NCBI GenBank assembly: GCA_052274345.1
Contig: DAVZGP010000003.1
Coordinates: 1 to 64,000 of the forward strand
Length of the DNA: 64,000 bases
From: Clostridium_AD sp937920395
GTDB taxonomy: Bacteria > Bacillota > Clostridia > Clostridiales > Clostridiaceae
Direction of reading: 5' to 3'
Part shown: piece by piece, positions 1 through 7,925 of the stretch
How the letters are laid out: every line of letters starts with the position of its first letter
Numbering within the stretch: position 1 is the first letter of the stretch
Notes under the pieces: model-generated
The model's database searches: none
Told to the model about the DNA's origin: nothing
The model's input: the letters and a program-made list of their open reading frames with translations, nothing else
Position numbers and translations under genes: made by a program

Positions 1-150
1 CAAATCTTAAAAGTTATCCACAGTTTTTATTTTTGAATTCTGCAAGCCCCTAAATGTATATACAAGCAATATACGTTTGTTATATACATATGAAATTTAC
101 ATATAGAATATACATTATCTTTATTAGTGCTCTATTTCTTTCTATTTAAA

Positions 151-200
151 ATAAAAAAGAATAATAGACATTAAGGTAATCCTTAAGTCTACTATTCTTA
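151..200 (-). terminator. Terminator of the first L,D-transpeptidase gene
   Basis: An inverted repeat with arms at about 157-176 and 181-199 and a 4-base loop is followed, on the minus strand, by a run of T residues (A-run at 153-158 on the plus strand). It sits about 30 bases after the stop codon of the minus-strand gene and fits an intrinsic terminator. The stem has two small imperfections. Confidence 0.75.
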
Positions 201-229
201 GTTTTACTATTCTCTATTATTTTATTATT

Positions 230-1210
230 CTACATTTTTAACACTTCAGAAAGTGGTCCTTCAATTATTATAGGACTATTAGATGGCTTTAACCATTTTA
301 AAGTGTTTATAACATTAGACTGAGATGTCGAAATGCATCCAGCTGTTCCGTGCCCTGCTCCTGACCATACATGAAAAAATATACCAGAACCTTTACCAGG
401 TGTTCTTTTAACAGTATTATAATTTATTACAAAACCATAATTGTATTGAGGAATGTACATTTTTTCAGCCGATTTCCAACGACCACGTACAGGTCCTTTT
501 TGCCATGTATTATACAAACTTGAACTGCTATCATCTACCCAATAATCATTCGTGGTGGATTTTCTATATGTCATTGAAGTACCAGGATTCGCATATCTAC
601 CAAATGATGTACCTAATGAAAAAATACCTATTGGAGAACGACCATCGCCCTCAACTTTATTATAAATAAAACCTTTATTTCCCACATTGCCAACAAAAGA
701 GGAAACTTGTCTCCATACTCCGTTGACACTTTCAAATGTAGTTATAGTAGCATTTACATTACTATAACTACTAGTAGTAACAACTATGGCTTGCTTTGCA
801 TTACCCTTATTTTTTATTTTTTCAATCAGTAATTTTGGTTTAGTTGTTATTTTCACATACTGAGCACTTATGTATCTTGTGTTTGCACCATAAGTTATTT
901 TATAAAAGTTGTTTGCTTTCCCAATCACAACTACATTAGTTCCTTTTTTCATAGTTCCAATTGTAGTATAATTTGCTCCTGCTCCTGTTCTAATATTTAA
1001 ACTGCTTGCCGTTGTTATTCCATACTGAGTTTTGTATGCACTACTAAATATTTGTACATACTTAGTAGTACTGCTTGTACTATTTTTATTATTTGATTGG
1101 TCTATTCCTCCTACATATACCAAGGCAATAACCATAATCAAAGCAGCTAACAATACCCTTGCTCTTAATAAACTCTGAATAAAATGTGTTAAAGACTTAA
1201 TGTTTTTCAG
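230..1210 (-). CDS. SH3b and YkuD domain L,D-transpeptidase, membrane anchored
   Basis: Probable peptidoglycan L,D-transpeptidase or related wall enzyme, acting outside the membrane. An N-terminal basic stretch and hydrophobic helix (residues about 20-35) form an uncleaved signal anchor. A bacterial SH3 domain follows (about 60-118), then a YkuD-type catalytic domain to the C-terminus. The conserved His and Cys are visible in HGTAGCIS, with Cys near residue 292 (family knowledge). The obvious open frame begins at a TTG (1153) without a ribosome site. A CTG at 1210, in frame, lies 7 bases after AAGGGGG and supplies the basic N-terminus of the signal, so I chose it; this gives 326 residues. The rare CTG start is an inference. 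The gene appears monocistronic. Confidence 0.8.
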   Translation of the reverse strand: MKNIKSLTHFIQSLLRARVLLAALIMVIALVYVGGIDQSNNKNSTSSTTKYVQIFSSAYKTQYGITTASSLNIRTGAGANYTTIGTMKKGTNVVVIGKANNFYKITYGANTRYISAQYVKITTKPKLLIEKIKNKGNAKQAIVVTTSSYSNVNATITTFESVNGVWRQVSSFVGNVGNKGFIYNKVEGDGRSPIGIFSLGTSFGRYANPGTSMTYRKSTTNDYWVDDSSSSLYNTWQKGPVRGRWKSAEKMYIPQYNYGFVINYNTVKRTPGKGSGIFFHVWSGAGHGTAGCISTSQSNVINTLKWLKPSNSPIIIEGPLSEVLKM

Positions 1211-1300
1211 TTTTATTCCCCCTTAAAGTGTATAGTCTTGTCTTTATTTTACCTTAATCATCTAATAAAATAAAGGTATATACACTTTTATCCTATATCA

Positions 1301-2566
1301 TTAATCAACTTTACTTAATATTTCTTTAATTTCTTTATTATCTGAAATCATAAGATCGAAAACATCGGTATTCCTTTTTATAATAGAAGATACATTTTCA
1401 TAAATCTGCTTTTCTATATATTCTTCTGCTAAATTCTCGCCTTCTATTAAACTATATATATATTCAAGCGTCTTATCTAAAAATATGTATATATCTTTTA
1501 GTAGATTAATATCCTTGGTTTTATAACTTTCTAGGCAAAATGAAACCGATTCTTTTATTAATGAAACAGTGCCAGCACTTATTGTCGCTCCCTCTTCTAA
1601 TACTAATATATTCAATTCGATTTTCTTTAATTTCAGCAATATATCGTCACTAAATGAGAGCATTAAATTTAGTGATTCTTTATCTGGTTTTTTATTTGTA
1701 GGTATAGCTTTAATTACGCTTTGCGATAAATCATTTTTCAAATATGCGTAGGTTGACACACCTGTTATTAAAAATATGATATTAATTACTGAACTTAACA
1801 ATAAATTACTAACCAATGAAGAAATAACTGTTATGCTACATCCAATAAAAAATAATATCGAAACTTTATTAATTTTATTCTTTATTTTATAAATTTCATA
1901 CATTAAAGGATTAGTAGTATTTTCTACTTTATTAGGACGTAACACTTTTATAACTTCCTTGAATTTTTCAATTTCTAAATTATTTGAATTCGTTACATTT
2001 CGTAGTCTTTCTTTTTCATCTAAAGAATTTTGAATCTCCTTTTTTTTATTGTTTTCAATTTCTAATTGTTTATCTAATAACATTTGGACATCTTTTTTTC
2101 CCTTGTCCTCAAATTGTAATAATTCTTCTTTTTTAACTTTTTTTAAATTATAAAGTTCCTCCTTAGTCATTCTAAGATACTGGGTTTCTGAGACAAATAA
2201 AGAAGCATAATATGTCATTAACTTATAAGAATTATCAAATATAGTATAAAAAGGTTCTTCTTTTTCTTCGTTCATTTTAAAGACTGAATATACTTCCCCT
2301 TCTACTAAATTATCTACATCTAAAACACCTGTATATACTACATCTTTTATTGATTGCAACAACCTATGTGTTGGATAGAAAATTTGATCAGGCACAACTA
2401 TTTCAACTCCACCTTTTTCATTTATAACCCTATAGCAAGGTAATATGTTGAAGTCATATTCATATGTATATTCAGTTGTTGTGTCAAGTACAATATATTC
2501 CTTTTCTTTTACAAATTCAGCTTTTTCTGTACGACATGTTTTTAATTCTAAATATTCTCTTTTCAT
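1301..2566 (-). CDS. Unknown protein with coiled coil and two membrane segments
   Basis: I do not recognise this 421-residue protein. The N-terminal third is soluble and rich in Tyr, Glu and Lys. A highly charged coiled-coil stretch lies at about 140-215. Two closely spaced hydrophobic segments (about 238-278) form a membrane hairpin, and the C-terminal 140 residues are predicted helical and acidic. The start at 2566 is supported by AAGGAGGT 8 bases upstream; a longer in-frame TTG start at 2584 would overlap that site and is unlikely. It stands alone between two L,D-transpeptidase genes, which hints at an envelope role but proves none. A TATAAT hexamer at 2604-2609 could be its -10 box. Confidence 0.75.
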   Translation of the reverse strand: MKREYLELKTCRTEKAEFVKEKEYIVLDTTTEYTYEYDFNILPCYRVINEKGGVEIVVPDQIFYPTHRLLQSIKDVVYTGVLDVDNLVEGEVYSVFKMNEEKEEPFYTIFDNSYKLMTYYASLFVSETQYLRMTKEELYNLKKVKKEELLQFEDKGKKDVQMLLDKQLEIENNKKKEIQNSLDEKERLRNVTNSNNLEIEKFKEVIKVLRPNKVENTTNPLMYEIYKIKNKINKVSILFFIGCSITVISSLVSNLLLSSVINIIFLITGVSTYAYLKNDLSQSVIKAIPTNKKPDKESLNLMLSFSDDILLKLKKIELNILVLEEGATISAGTVSLIKESVSFCLESYKTKDINLLKDIYIFLDKTLEYIYSLIEGENLAEEYIEKQIYENVSSIIKRNTDVFDLMISDNKEIKEILSKVD

Positions 2567-2727
2567 AAATAATACCTCCTTCAAAAGGAAACTGATTTAT
2601 TCTATTATACTTGTTAAAATTACTATTAGTGCACTATTTATATTTACTTATGATATTTATTTTTGTTTAAAACATATATGTACATAATTTAATACTCAAT
2701 TATCATTATCCTTTTATCTTTTAATAA

Positions 2728-2760
2728 AATATACTCCGAGATATTGCTCCCGGAGTATAT
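2728..2760 (-). terminator. Terminator of the second L,D-transpeptidase gene
   Basis: A perfect 10-base inverted repeat (2729-2738 and 2751-2760, core ACTCCG/CGGAGT) lies 13 bases after the stop codon of the minus-strand gene. It is followed on that strand by ATTTTATT, a short T-rich tail. Confidence 0.75.
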
Positions 2761-2773
2761 TAATAATCAATAT

Positions 2774-3646
2774 TTATTTTACCCAAATTGTAGATCCAAT
2801 AGGTATATTATTATATATATATTTTGCGTTTTCAAGAGCTAACCTAATGCAGCCATGTGATTCAACTGCTCCTAAATTGCCATCTATTACATTTCCATTC
2901 TTATCGTACAAAATACTATGGAATAAGTAATTACCGCTAATTTGAGTGAAATACTTACAATAAACTGGTGAAGCAGCTGTACCTGATTTAAAATTCAATC
3001 CCTTAATCCCAACGCGAAAAAGCCCAGTTACTGTTGGCGTTTCGGCCTTACCAGAGCCACAAGAAAATGTGTTAATTAATTTCCAATTATGCAATGAACC
3101 ATAAAAAATGTATACTCTTTGCTGTGATAGATCTACTAAAATATAATTATTTGTAGAACTTGTATTTTCACCACTATTTAATTTACTTTCATAAGTAGAT
3201 TTTAGAGCAACATCATTTGAACTTAGAAAAGTTTGAATTGCAGGCTTGTACATATTATCCTCTGTAGGTGTTTTGTACATAGCATCTATTGTTTCAACTG
3301 TTACTTTACCACTAGGTATAATATTATGTCTTTGTTGAAAATCCATAACTGCATAAATTACACCTTCACCATAATCCCCATCCACAACAACGTTGTAGCC
3401 GTATTTTTTTAGTCTAGTTTGTATTCTTCTTACATTTTCACCTTTGTCTGATGATTTTATTATAGATTTATCTGGCCTCTCACTATCAAACTCAGCTAAG
3501 CTTTTATGAATAATCTTACTTTTATTACTTGATACTACAATGGTATTTGTTTTGACAACAACCTTTGACTTTAATTTATAACCAATACTAGCACCAATTA
3601 CGACCATACATATGATTCCCAAAACAATAATTTTTTTACGCTTCAT
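2774..3646 (-). CDS. L,D-transpeptidase with peptidoglycan-binding domain
   Basis: A 290-residue wall enzyme expected to make 3-3 cross-links or attach groups to peptidoglycan. The N-terminus has a basic start and one hydrophobic helix (about 5-22), giving a signal anchor. A PG_binding_1 repeat lies at about 58-115, with the usual DGDYG loop and FQQRH helix. The YkuD catalytic domain covers about 165-289 and ends with the signature SHGCIRL, catalytic Cys near residue 266. The start ATG has AGGA a few bases upstream. This is the second enzyme of the family in 3.7 kb, but the domain organisation differs (PG_binding_1 rather than SH3b), so it is not a simple tandem duplicate. Terminator directly downstream. 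Confidence 0.88.
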   Translation of the reverse strand: MKRKKIIVLGIICMVVIGASIGYKLKSKVVVKTNTIVVSSNKSKIIHKSLAEFDSERPDKSIIKSSDKGENVRRIQTRLKKYGYNVVVDGDYGEGVIYAVMDFQQRHNIIPSGKVTVETIDAMYKTPTEDNMYKPAIQTFLSSNDVALKSTYESKLNSGENTSSTNNYILVDLSQQRVYIFYGSLHNWKLINTFSCGSGKAETPTVTGLFRVGIKGLNFKSGTAASPVYCKYFTQISGNYLFHSILYDKNGNVIDGNLGAVESHGCIRLALENAKYIYNNIPIGSTIWVK

Positions 3647-3864
3647 ATCCTAATTTCCATCCCCTACATGTTTTATAATAGTTAATACCATAAGAATTAT
3701 TATAAGTTCATTTATATACCATATTATAAACGTTACTTATAAACTTTTAGTTGCAAAAAAAGTTCAATAATATAAATTATATTTAGCACTAGCATATATC
3801 TATATGTTGTTTAAGATTTAATATTACTTGAAATGTTGAATAATTATCATTATCATTAATAGTA

Positions 3865-5367
3865 TTATTTTAAATCCTGAATTTCTTTTATTATAAAAGG
3901 GAGCTCTTCTATAATATGACTTGCATTTACACAGAACATTTTTTTTGAAAGTTTATCACCAGCGTATCCATGAACATATGCACCAATACATGCTCCAGTC
4001 ATTACATCATAACCTTGAGATATAAAAGATGCGATAATACCTGTCAAGCAGTCCCCCATTCCACCTGATGCCATTGCACTGCTTCCAGTAGGATTAATTT
4101 GCACCGTTTTTCCATCTGTTATTATTGTATTAAATCCTTTAAGTAATAAAATAACATTATGTGTTTTTGCAAAAACTTTTGCTATTTCTATCTTGTTTTT
4201 ATTTATTTCATCTATTGAAAACCCAGATATTCTTGCCATTTCCCCCATATGAGGAGTAAGAACTATCTGACATTTCTTATTCCTAAGAAGTTCAAGATTG
4301 TCCTCGAGCACATTTAAACCATCTGAATCAATTACAATAGGACATTTCGAATTCGATAAAACTTTTTTTAGTAAATTCAAAGTATCTAGATTATTTCCAA
4401 GGCCTGGACCAATTGCAATACAATCACTCTTAGATATTAAGGAATCTAGTCTTTTTTCATCATTAATTGAGACCGTCATAGCTTCAACTAATTTTCCACT
4501 TAATATGTTTTGAATTGAGGTATCACAGCCTAAAGTAACAAGGCCAGCCCCACTTCGAACAGCAGCTTGAGTTGAAATATACGCCGCACCAGTAAACCCA
4601 AGTGATCCTGCCAAAACAAGAGTTCTGCCATAATCACCCTTATGTGAATATTTATTTCTTCTTTTAATTAACTCTTTAATAAAATCTATATCCATTACAT
4701 ATTCATTTTCGTGAAATTTGTCTAATACGTCTTTTGGTATTCCAATATTCTCAATAACAATTTCTCCAGTAATGGCCTCTGCATCATAAGAAAGAAAACC
4801 TTTTTTATAAAGCTCAAATGTAACTGTTTTATTACTTCTAATACAATTCCCCATCACTTTTCCACTATTACACTCAAATCCCGATGGGACATCGATTGAC
4901 AATATAGACTTACTATTATCATTCATTATTGTAATTGCTAAAGAATAAATGCCTTTAACTTCTCTAGATAATCCAGTTCCAAAAATTGCATCAATAGTAG
5001 TTTCACATTGAATTATGCTTTCCTTTAAAATTTTCAAATCTTCATTATTACTTAATTTTATTACTTTCACACCCATATTTTTAACAATATTAAGGTTAAT
5101 TAATGCATCTAAACTCATATTTTCCTCTGAACCAAGACAAAATATCTCGACATAATTTCCTCTATTTAAAAGATGTCTTGCTACTGCAAAACCATCTCCA
5201 CCATTATTCCCACTGGAGCAAACAATTACAAATTTCTTAGTATCTTCTGATATGTTTTTTATTACCTTTAGTGCTGCATTTTCCATTAGAACAATACCTG
5301 GAATTCCTAAAACCTCTATACAATATTGATCAATTTTCCTCATTATCTGTGTCGTTGCTATTTTCAT
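3865..5367 (-). CDS. nnr: Bifunctional NAD(P)HX epimerase/dehydratase
   Basis: Repairs hydrated NAD(P)H: the N-terminal YjeF_N domain (about 1-215) epimerises NAD(P)HX, and the C-terminal ribokinase-like domain (about 235-495) dehydrates the S form using ADP. Visible motifs are NNGGDGF in the epimerase half and GGMGDCLTG near residue 435, the nucleotide-binding loop of the dehydratase. The length of 500 residues is normal for the fused enzyme. An in-frame TTG at 5382 and an ATG at 5373 overlap or abut the GGGGGGA ribosome site, so ATG 5367, 6 bases after it, is preferred. No acpS lies beside it, unlike in many Firmicutes. Apparently monocistronic. Confidence 0.93.
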   Translation of the reverse strand: MKIATTQIMRKIDQYCIEVLGIPGIVLMENAALKVIKNISEDTKKFVIVCSSGNNGGDGFAVARHLLNRGNYVEIFCLGSEENMSLDALINLNIVKNMGVKVIKLSNNEDLKILKESIIQCETTIDAIFGTGLSREVKGIYSLAITIMNDNSKSILSIDVPSGFECNSGKVMGNCIRSNKTVTFELYKKGFLSYDAEAITGEIVIENIGIPKDVLDKFHENEYVMDIDFIKELIKRRNKYSHKGDYGRTLVLAGSLGFTGAAYISTQAAVRSGAGLVTLGCDTSIQNILSGKLVEAMTVSINDEKRLDSLISKSDCIAIGPGLGNNLDTLNLLKKVLSNSKCPIVIDSDGLNVLEDNLELLRNKKCQIVLTPHMGEMARISGFSIDEINKNKIEIAKVFAKTHNVILLLKGFNTIITDGKTVQINPTGSSAMASGGMGDCLTGIIASFISQGYDVMTGACIGAYVHGYAGDKLSKKMFCVNASHIIEELPFIIKEIQDLK

Positions 5368-5480
5368 TTTCATTCCCCCCAAAAACTACAAAAACTATTT
5401 TAATTGTACAATTTTATATCAAGTGTTATCCATATTATCTCAATCTCCATAGTATCATTTTCAAATGACACTATCAATAG

Positions 5481-5557
5481 ATTATAACCATAATTTGAAA
5501 TTTATCTTTGTAGCTATATTAAGCTATAGAAAATAAATTTCAAACCATGGTTGATAA
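5481..5557 (+). repeat. Long imperfect palindrome between nnr and the MYG1 gene
   Basis: Arms at 5486-5505 and 5533-5552 match at 18 of 20 positions. An inner 5-base stem (5511-5515 with 5522-5526) and further outer pairing with one bulge extend it. It lacks a clear T-tract on either strand and is separate from the MYG1 terminator at 5637-5679. The 322-base gap between the two genes holds this element, that terminator and AT-rich sequence with no convincing ORF. It could be a structured 5' region upstream of nnr, a small RNA or a decayed miniature element. Confidence 0.5.
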
Positions 5558-5636
5558 TAAAAATAATATTACATATTGGGTTACTATGCAGTAAAATTAC
5601 TTATATTGTTTCTAGAGATTCATAATAAATTATTTC

Positions 5637-5679
5637 ATAAAAAATGAACCCAATAACAACAATCGTTATTGGGTTCATT
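5637..5679 (-). terminator. Strong terminator of the MYG1-family gene
   Basis: A perfect 15-base inverted repeat (5643-5657 and 5665-5679) with a 7-base loop is followed on the minus strand by seven T residues. It starts 11 bases after the stop codon. Confidence 0.9.
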
Positions 5680-5689
5680 AATTCATATT

Positions 5690-6586
5690 TTAAATTGATA
5701 ATTTTGCTATTTTTAGAGCACTAGCGAGGCTTTTAGCTGATGCTATAAACCCTGCTTTGTGACAAAAGATAGCATCATCTATTTTTATAATTGAATTTAT
5801 CTCATCACTTGATTTCCCTCTAATTGATTCGATTAAATCTTTTCTTGCTTCAAAAGTCCCCGCTGTTTTCTTTACGGTTTGAATCTTATACTCTGTGTTG
5901 TTATCTCCAGGTGAAATGACAAATAATACCTCACTGTTTACATCTATTTTAAGTAACTGTTGAAGCCAAGGACTACCCTTTTCCAAAACCATTATTTCAT
6001 TAACCTCTCTATTTTGAAAGCCCTTATCTACTATATCCCTTGCTTTTATTACAGAAACTTGTCTACTTATTATCCGTTTTATAACAATAGTCGCAAATTC
6101 TACTGCTTCTTCAAATGCATCGTCTTTAGATGAGTCATCATCCCATGTAGGATTAAAATTTTGTATAATATCACTTATTGAAGTTACTTTAAATTCTGAT
6201 TTAGAATCTATGCCATTATCTATAGCATCAATTCCCTGCACTAAAGTTCTATCTATATAATCAAAAATTGATATTATATCATCTTCATTAAACTCAGAAT
6301 TAAACTTTTGTATTACTCTAGAACCAAACTCTCTCCAGACTAAACCTGATGCGGCATATGGAATGTTATTTTCCCTTATTTCTTTATCTAATTGGTGGTG
6401 GTCAAATTCTCCAAGGGATATATCATAAACAAAATCTAGTTTTTTAAGTACCTCTTCGTCCCTTGTTCTAACTACCTTTATATCTCCTAATAATAGTCTT
6501 AGCATAGCTGTAGCCATAACATCATCTGCATGGAACTTACCACTATGTGTTCCTAAAGTTTTAATGTTCTTTTCATTTATCATCAT
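5690..6586 (-). CDS. MYG1 family protein (UPF0160), putative metal-dependent hydrolase
   Basis: A 298-residue member of the MYG1/UPF0160 family, related to DHH phosphoesterases; eukaryotic MYG1 is reported to act as a nuclease, and the bacterial function is not established. The family start GTHSGKFHADDVMA (about 12-25) carries the His and Asp-Asp metal motif. A second metal motif, FDHHQ, is near residue 57. The C-terminal region contains CHKAGF near residue 278. The start is ATG 6586 or the adjacent ATG 6583; the latter has better spacing from AGAGGT. It lies downstream of hfq but has its own strong terminator, and a weaker hairpin separates the two genes. Confidence 0.85.
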   Translation of the reverse strand: MMINEKNIKTLGTHSGKFHADDVMATAMLRLLLGDIKVVRTRDEEVLKKLDFVYDISLGEFDHHQLDKEIRENNIPYAASGLVWREFGSRVIQKFNSEFNEDDIISIFDYIDRTLVQGIDAIDNGIDSKSEFKVTSISDIIQNFNPTWDDDSSKDDAFEEAVEFATIVIKRIISRQVSVIKARDIVDKGFQNREVNEIMVLEKGSPWLQQLLKIDVNSEVLFVISPGDNNTEYKIQTVKKTAGTFEARKDLIESIRGKSSDEINSIIKIDDAIFCHKAGFIASAKSLASALKIAKLSI

Positions 6587-6635
6587 TTACCTCTTTCATA
6601 TTTAGTATCTATATTATAAATCACCTTAAGTTAAA

Positions 6636-6671
6636 AATAAAGCCTCAAGCTAGTATAAAATAAGCTTAGGC
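6636..6671 (-). terminator. Probable terminator after hfq
   Basis: Imperfect stem with arms 6642-6651 and 6662-6671 (GCCT-AAGCT type, one bulge). The minus strand continues with TTTATTTTT. It lies just after the hfq stop codon and may end the miaB-mutS-mutL-miaA-hfq transcript or only attenuate it. Confidence 0.6.
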
Positions 6672-6692
6672 CATTATTAGCATAATATAACT

Positions 6693-6926
6693 TTAAACTT
6701 GTTGACTCACGAATAATACTGGTTTAAGTGGAGTTATTGTAGATATAGCATGTTTATATACCATCATTTGTTTCCCATCGCAATTTAATACTACAGTGAA
6801 TGTATCAAAACCAGTTACATTGCCCTTTAATTGAAACCCATTTATTAAATATAAAGCAACTTGTATTTTACTTTTTCTTGCCTCATTTAAAAAAATATCC
6901 TGCAGATTATTAATAGCTTTGTTCAC
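6693..6926 (-). CDS. hfq: RNA chaperone Hfq
   Basis: A 77-residue Sm-like protein that forms a hexameric ring and helps small RNAs pair with mRNAs. The Sm1 part (about 10-45) includes the start LQDIFLNEARKSK and the segment GFDTFTVVLN. The Sm2 part contains VYKHAIST, the conserved YKH motif that lines the RNA-binding pore. The gene starts with GTG, supported by TGGAGGA 7 bases upstream. It follows miaA by about 60 bases, the common miaA-hfq order. The short acidic-poor C-terminus is normal for clostridial Hfq. Confidence 0.95.
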   Translation of the reverse strand: MNKAINNLQDIFLNEARKSKIQVALYLINGFQLKGNVTGFDTFTVVLNCDGKQMMVYKHAISTITPLKPVLFVSQQV

Positions 6927-6985
6927 AAATATTCCTCCACAATTGTATTTTAATTTTACTTTGCTTAGACCATTAATCTTTTATT

Positions 6986-7912
6986 TTAAATGGTCAATTG
7001 ACTTTTTATGTAGGCTACAATCTCATCATCGTTGCTGAAATCATCTTTATTAATCCAGTTTACCCTTTGATCTTTTCTAAACCAAGTAAGTTGCCTTTTA
7101 GCATAATTTCTACTTCCTTGTTTAATTTTCTCTATAGCCTCATTTAAAGATATTTTATCATCTAAGTAATATAATATTTCTTTGTACCCTATACCCTTCA
7201 TTGACTGCATATCAGAATTATAGCCCATTTTCTTTAATTTTATAACTTCATCAACTAAATTATTTTTCAGCATGTTATCTACCCGCATATTTATTCTATT
7301 ATACAATTTTTGTCTATCCATATTTAGTACAAAATAATGTACATTATAAGGAATATCTAAAATGTTCTGCTCCGCCGTAAACTCACTCATTGGTTTACCA
7401 CTGACCTTGTATACTTCTAAAGCTCTAATAACTCTTTTTAAATCATTAGGGAATAGTTTATTATAGGTTTTTTCATCAATTCCTTTTAGTAAGTTGTGTA
7501 CATATTCTTTTCCATTTTCTTCTGCAAGAGTTGTAAGATATTCCCTATATGCTTCATCTTTATTGCTACCCGCAAAGCTGTAATTATAAATTAAAGAATT
7601 TATATAAAACCCAGTTCCACCAACGAGCATTGGGAGTTTATTTCTATTTGTTATATCACAAATTGCATTCTCTGATCTTTCTTTAAAATCGGCTACACTG
7701 AAAGCAACACTTGGCTCTATTATATCCAATAGATGATGAGGAATTCCCATCATCTCCTGATCTGAAATCTTAGCAGATCCAACATCCATATATTTATATA
7801 TTTGCATTGAATCAGCTGATATAATCTCACCATTTAGTATACGAGCAAGTTTTATAGAAATTTCTGTTTTCCCAATACCAGTAGGGCCTGCTAAAATAAA
7901 TAAATCTTTCAT
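6986..7912 (-). CDS. miaA: tRNA dimethylallyltransferase
   Basis: Transfers a dimethylallyl group to N6 of A37 in tRNAs reading UNN codons, making i6A. The P-loop GPTGIGKT is at residues 9-16, followed by the family motif SADSMQIYKYMDVGSAK (about 34-50) and IPHHLLD. The C-terminal half has RNYAKRQLTWFRKD, typical of the tRNA-binding region. The length of 308 residues is usual. ATG at 7912 follows AAGGTGA; the gene begins 13 bases after mutL ends, so the two are co-transcribed. MiaB, encoded upstream in the same block, uses the i6A product, so both steps of ms2i6A synthesis are here. Confidence 0.96.
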   Translation of the reverse strand: MKDLFILAGPTGIGKTEISIKLARILNGEIISADSMQIYKYMDVGSAKISDQEMMGIPHHLLDIIEPSVAFSVADFKERSENAICDITNRNKLPMLVGGTGFYINSLIYNYSFAGSNKDEAYREYLTTLAEENGKEYVHNLLKGIDEKTYNKLFPNDLKRVIRALEVYKVSGKPMSEFTAEQNILDIPYNVHYFVLNMDRQKLYNRINMRVDNMLKNNLVDEVIKLKKMGYNSDMQSMKGIGYKEILYYLDDKISLNEAIEKIKQGSRNYAKRQLTWFRKDQRVNWINKDDFSNDDEIVAYIKSQLTI

Positions 7913-7925
7913 ATTTTCACCTTTT

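Noticed and set aside
14..22. Perfect DnaA-box sequence TTATCCACA near the window start
   Set aside because: Only one box was noticed, and no dnaA/dnaN genes or AT-rich unwinding repeats were seen here, so an origin is not supported.
3841..3861. Fur-box-like sequence (AATGATAATGATAATTATT on the minus strand)
   Set aside because: One half matches well, the other poorly. It lies just after the nnr stop and about 200 bases from the next gene start, and AT-rich DNA gives such matches by chance.
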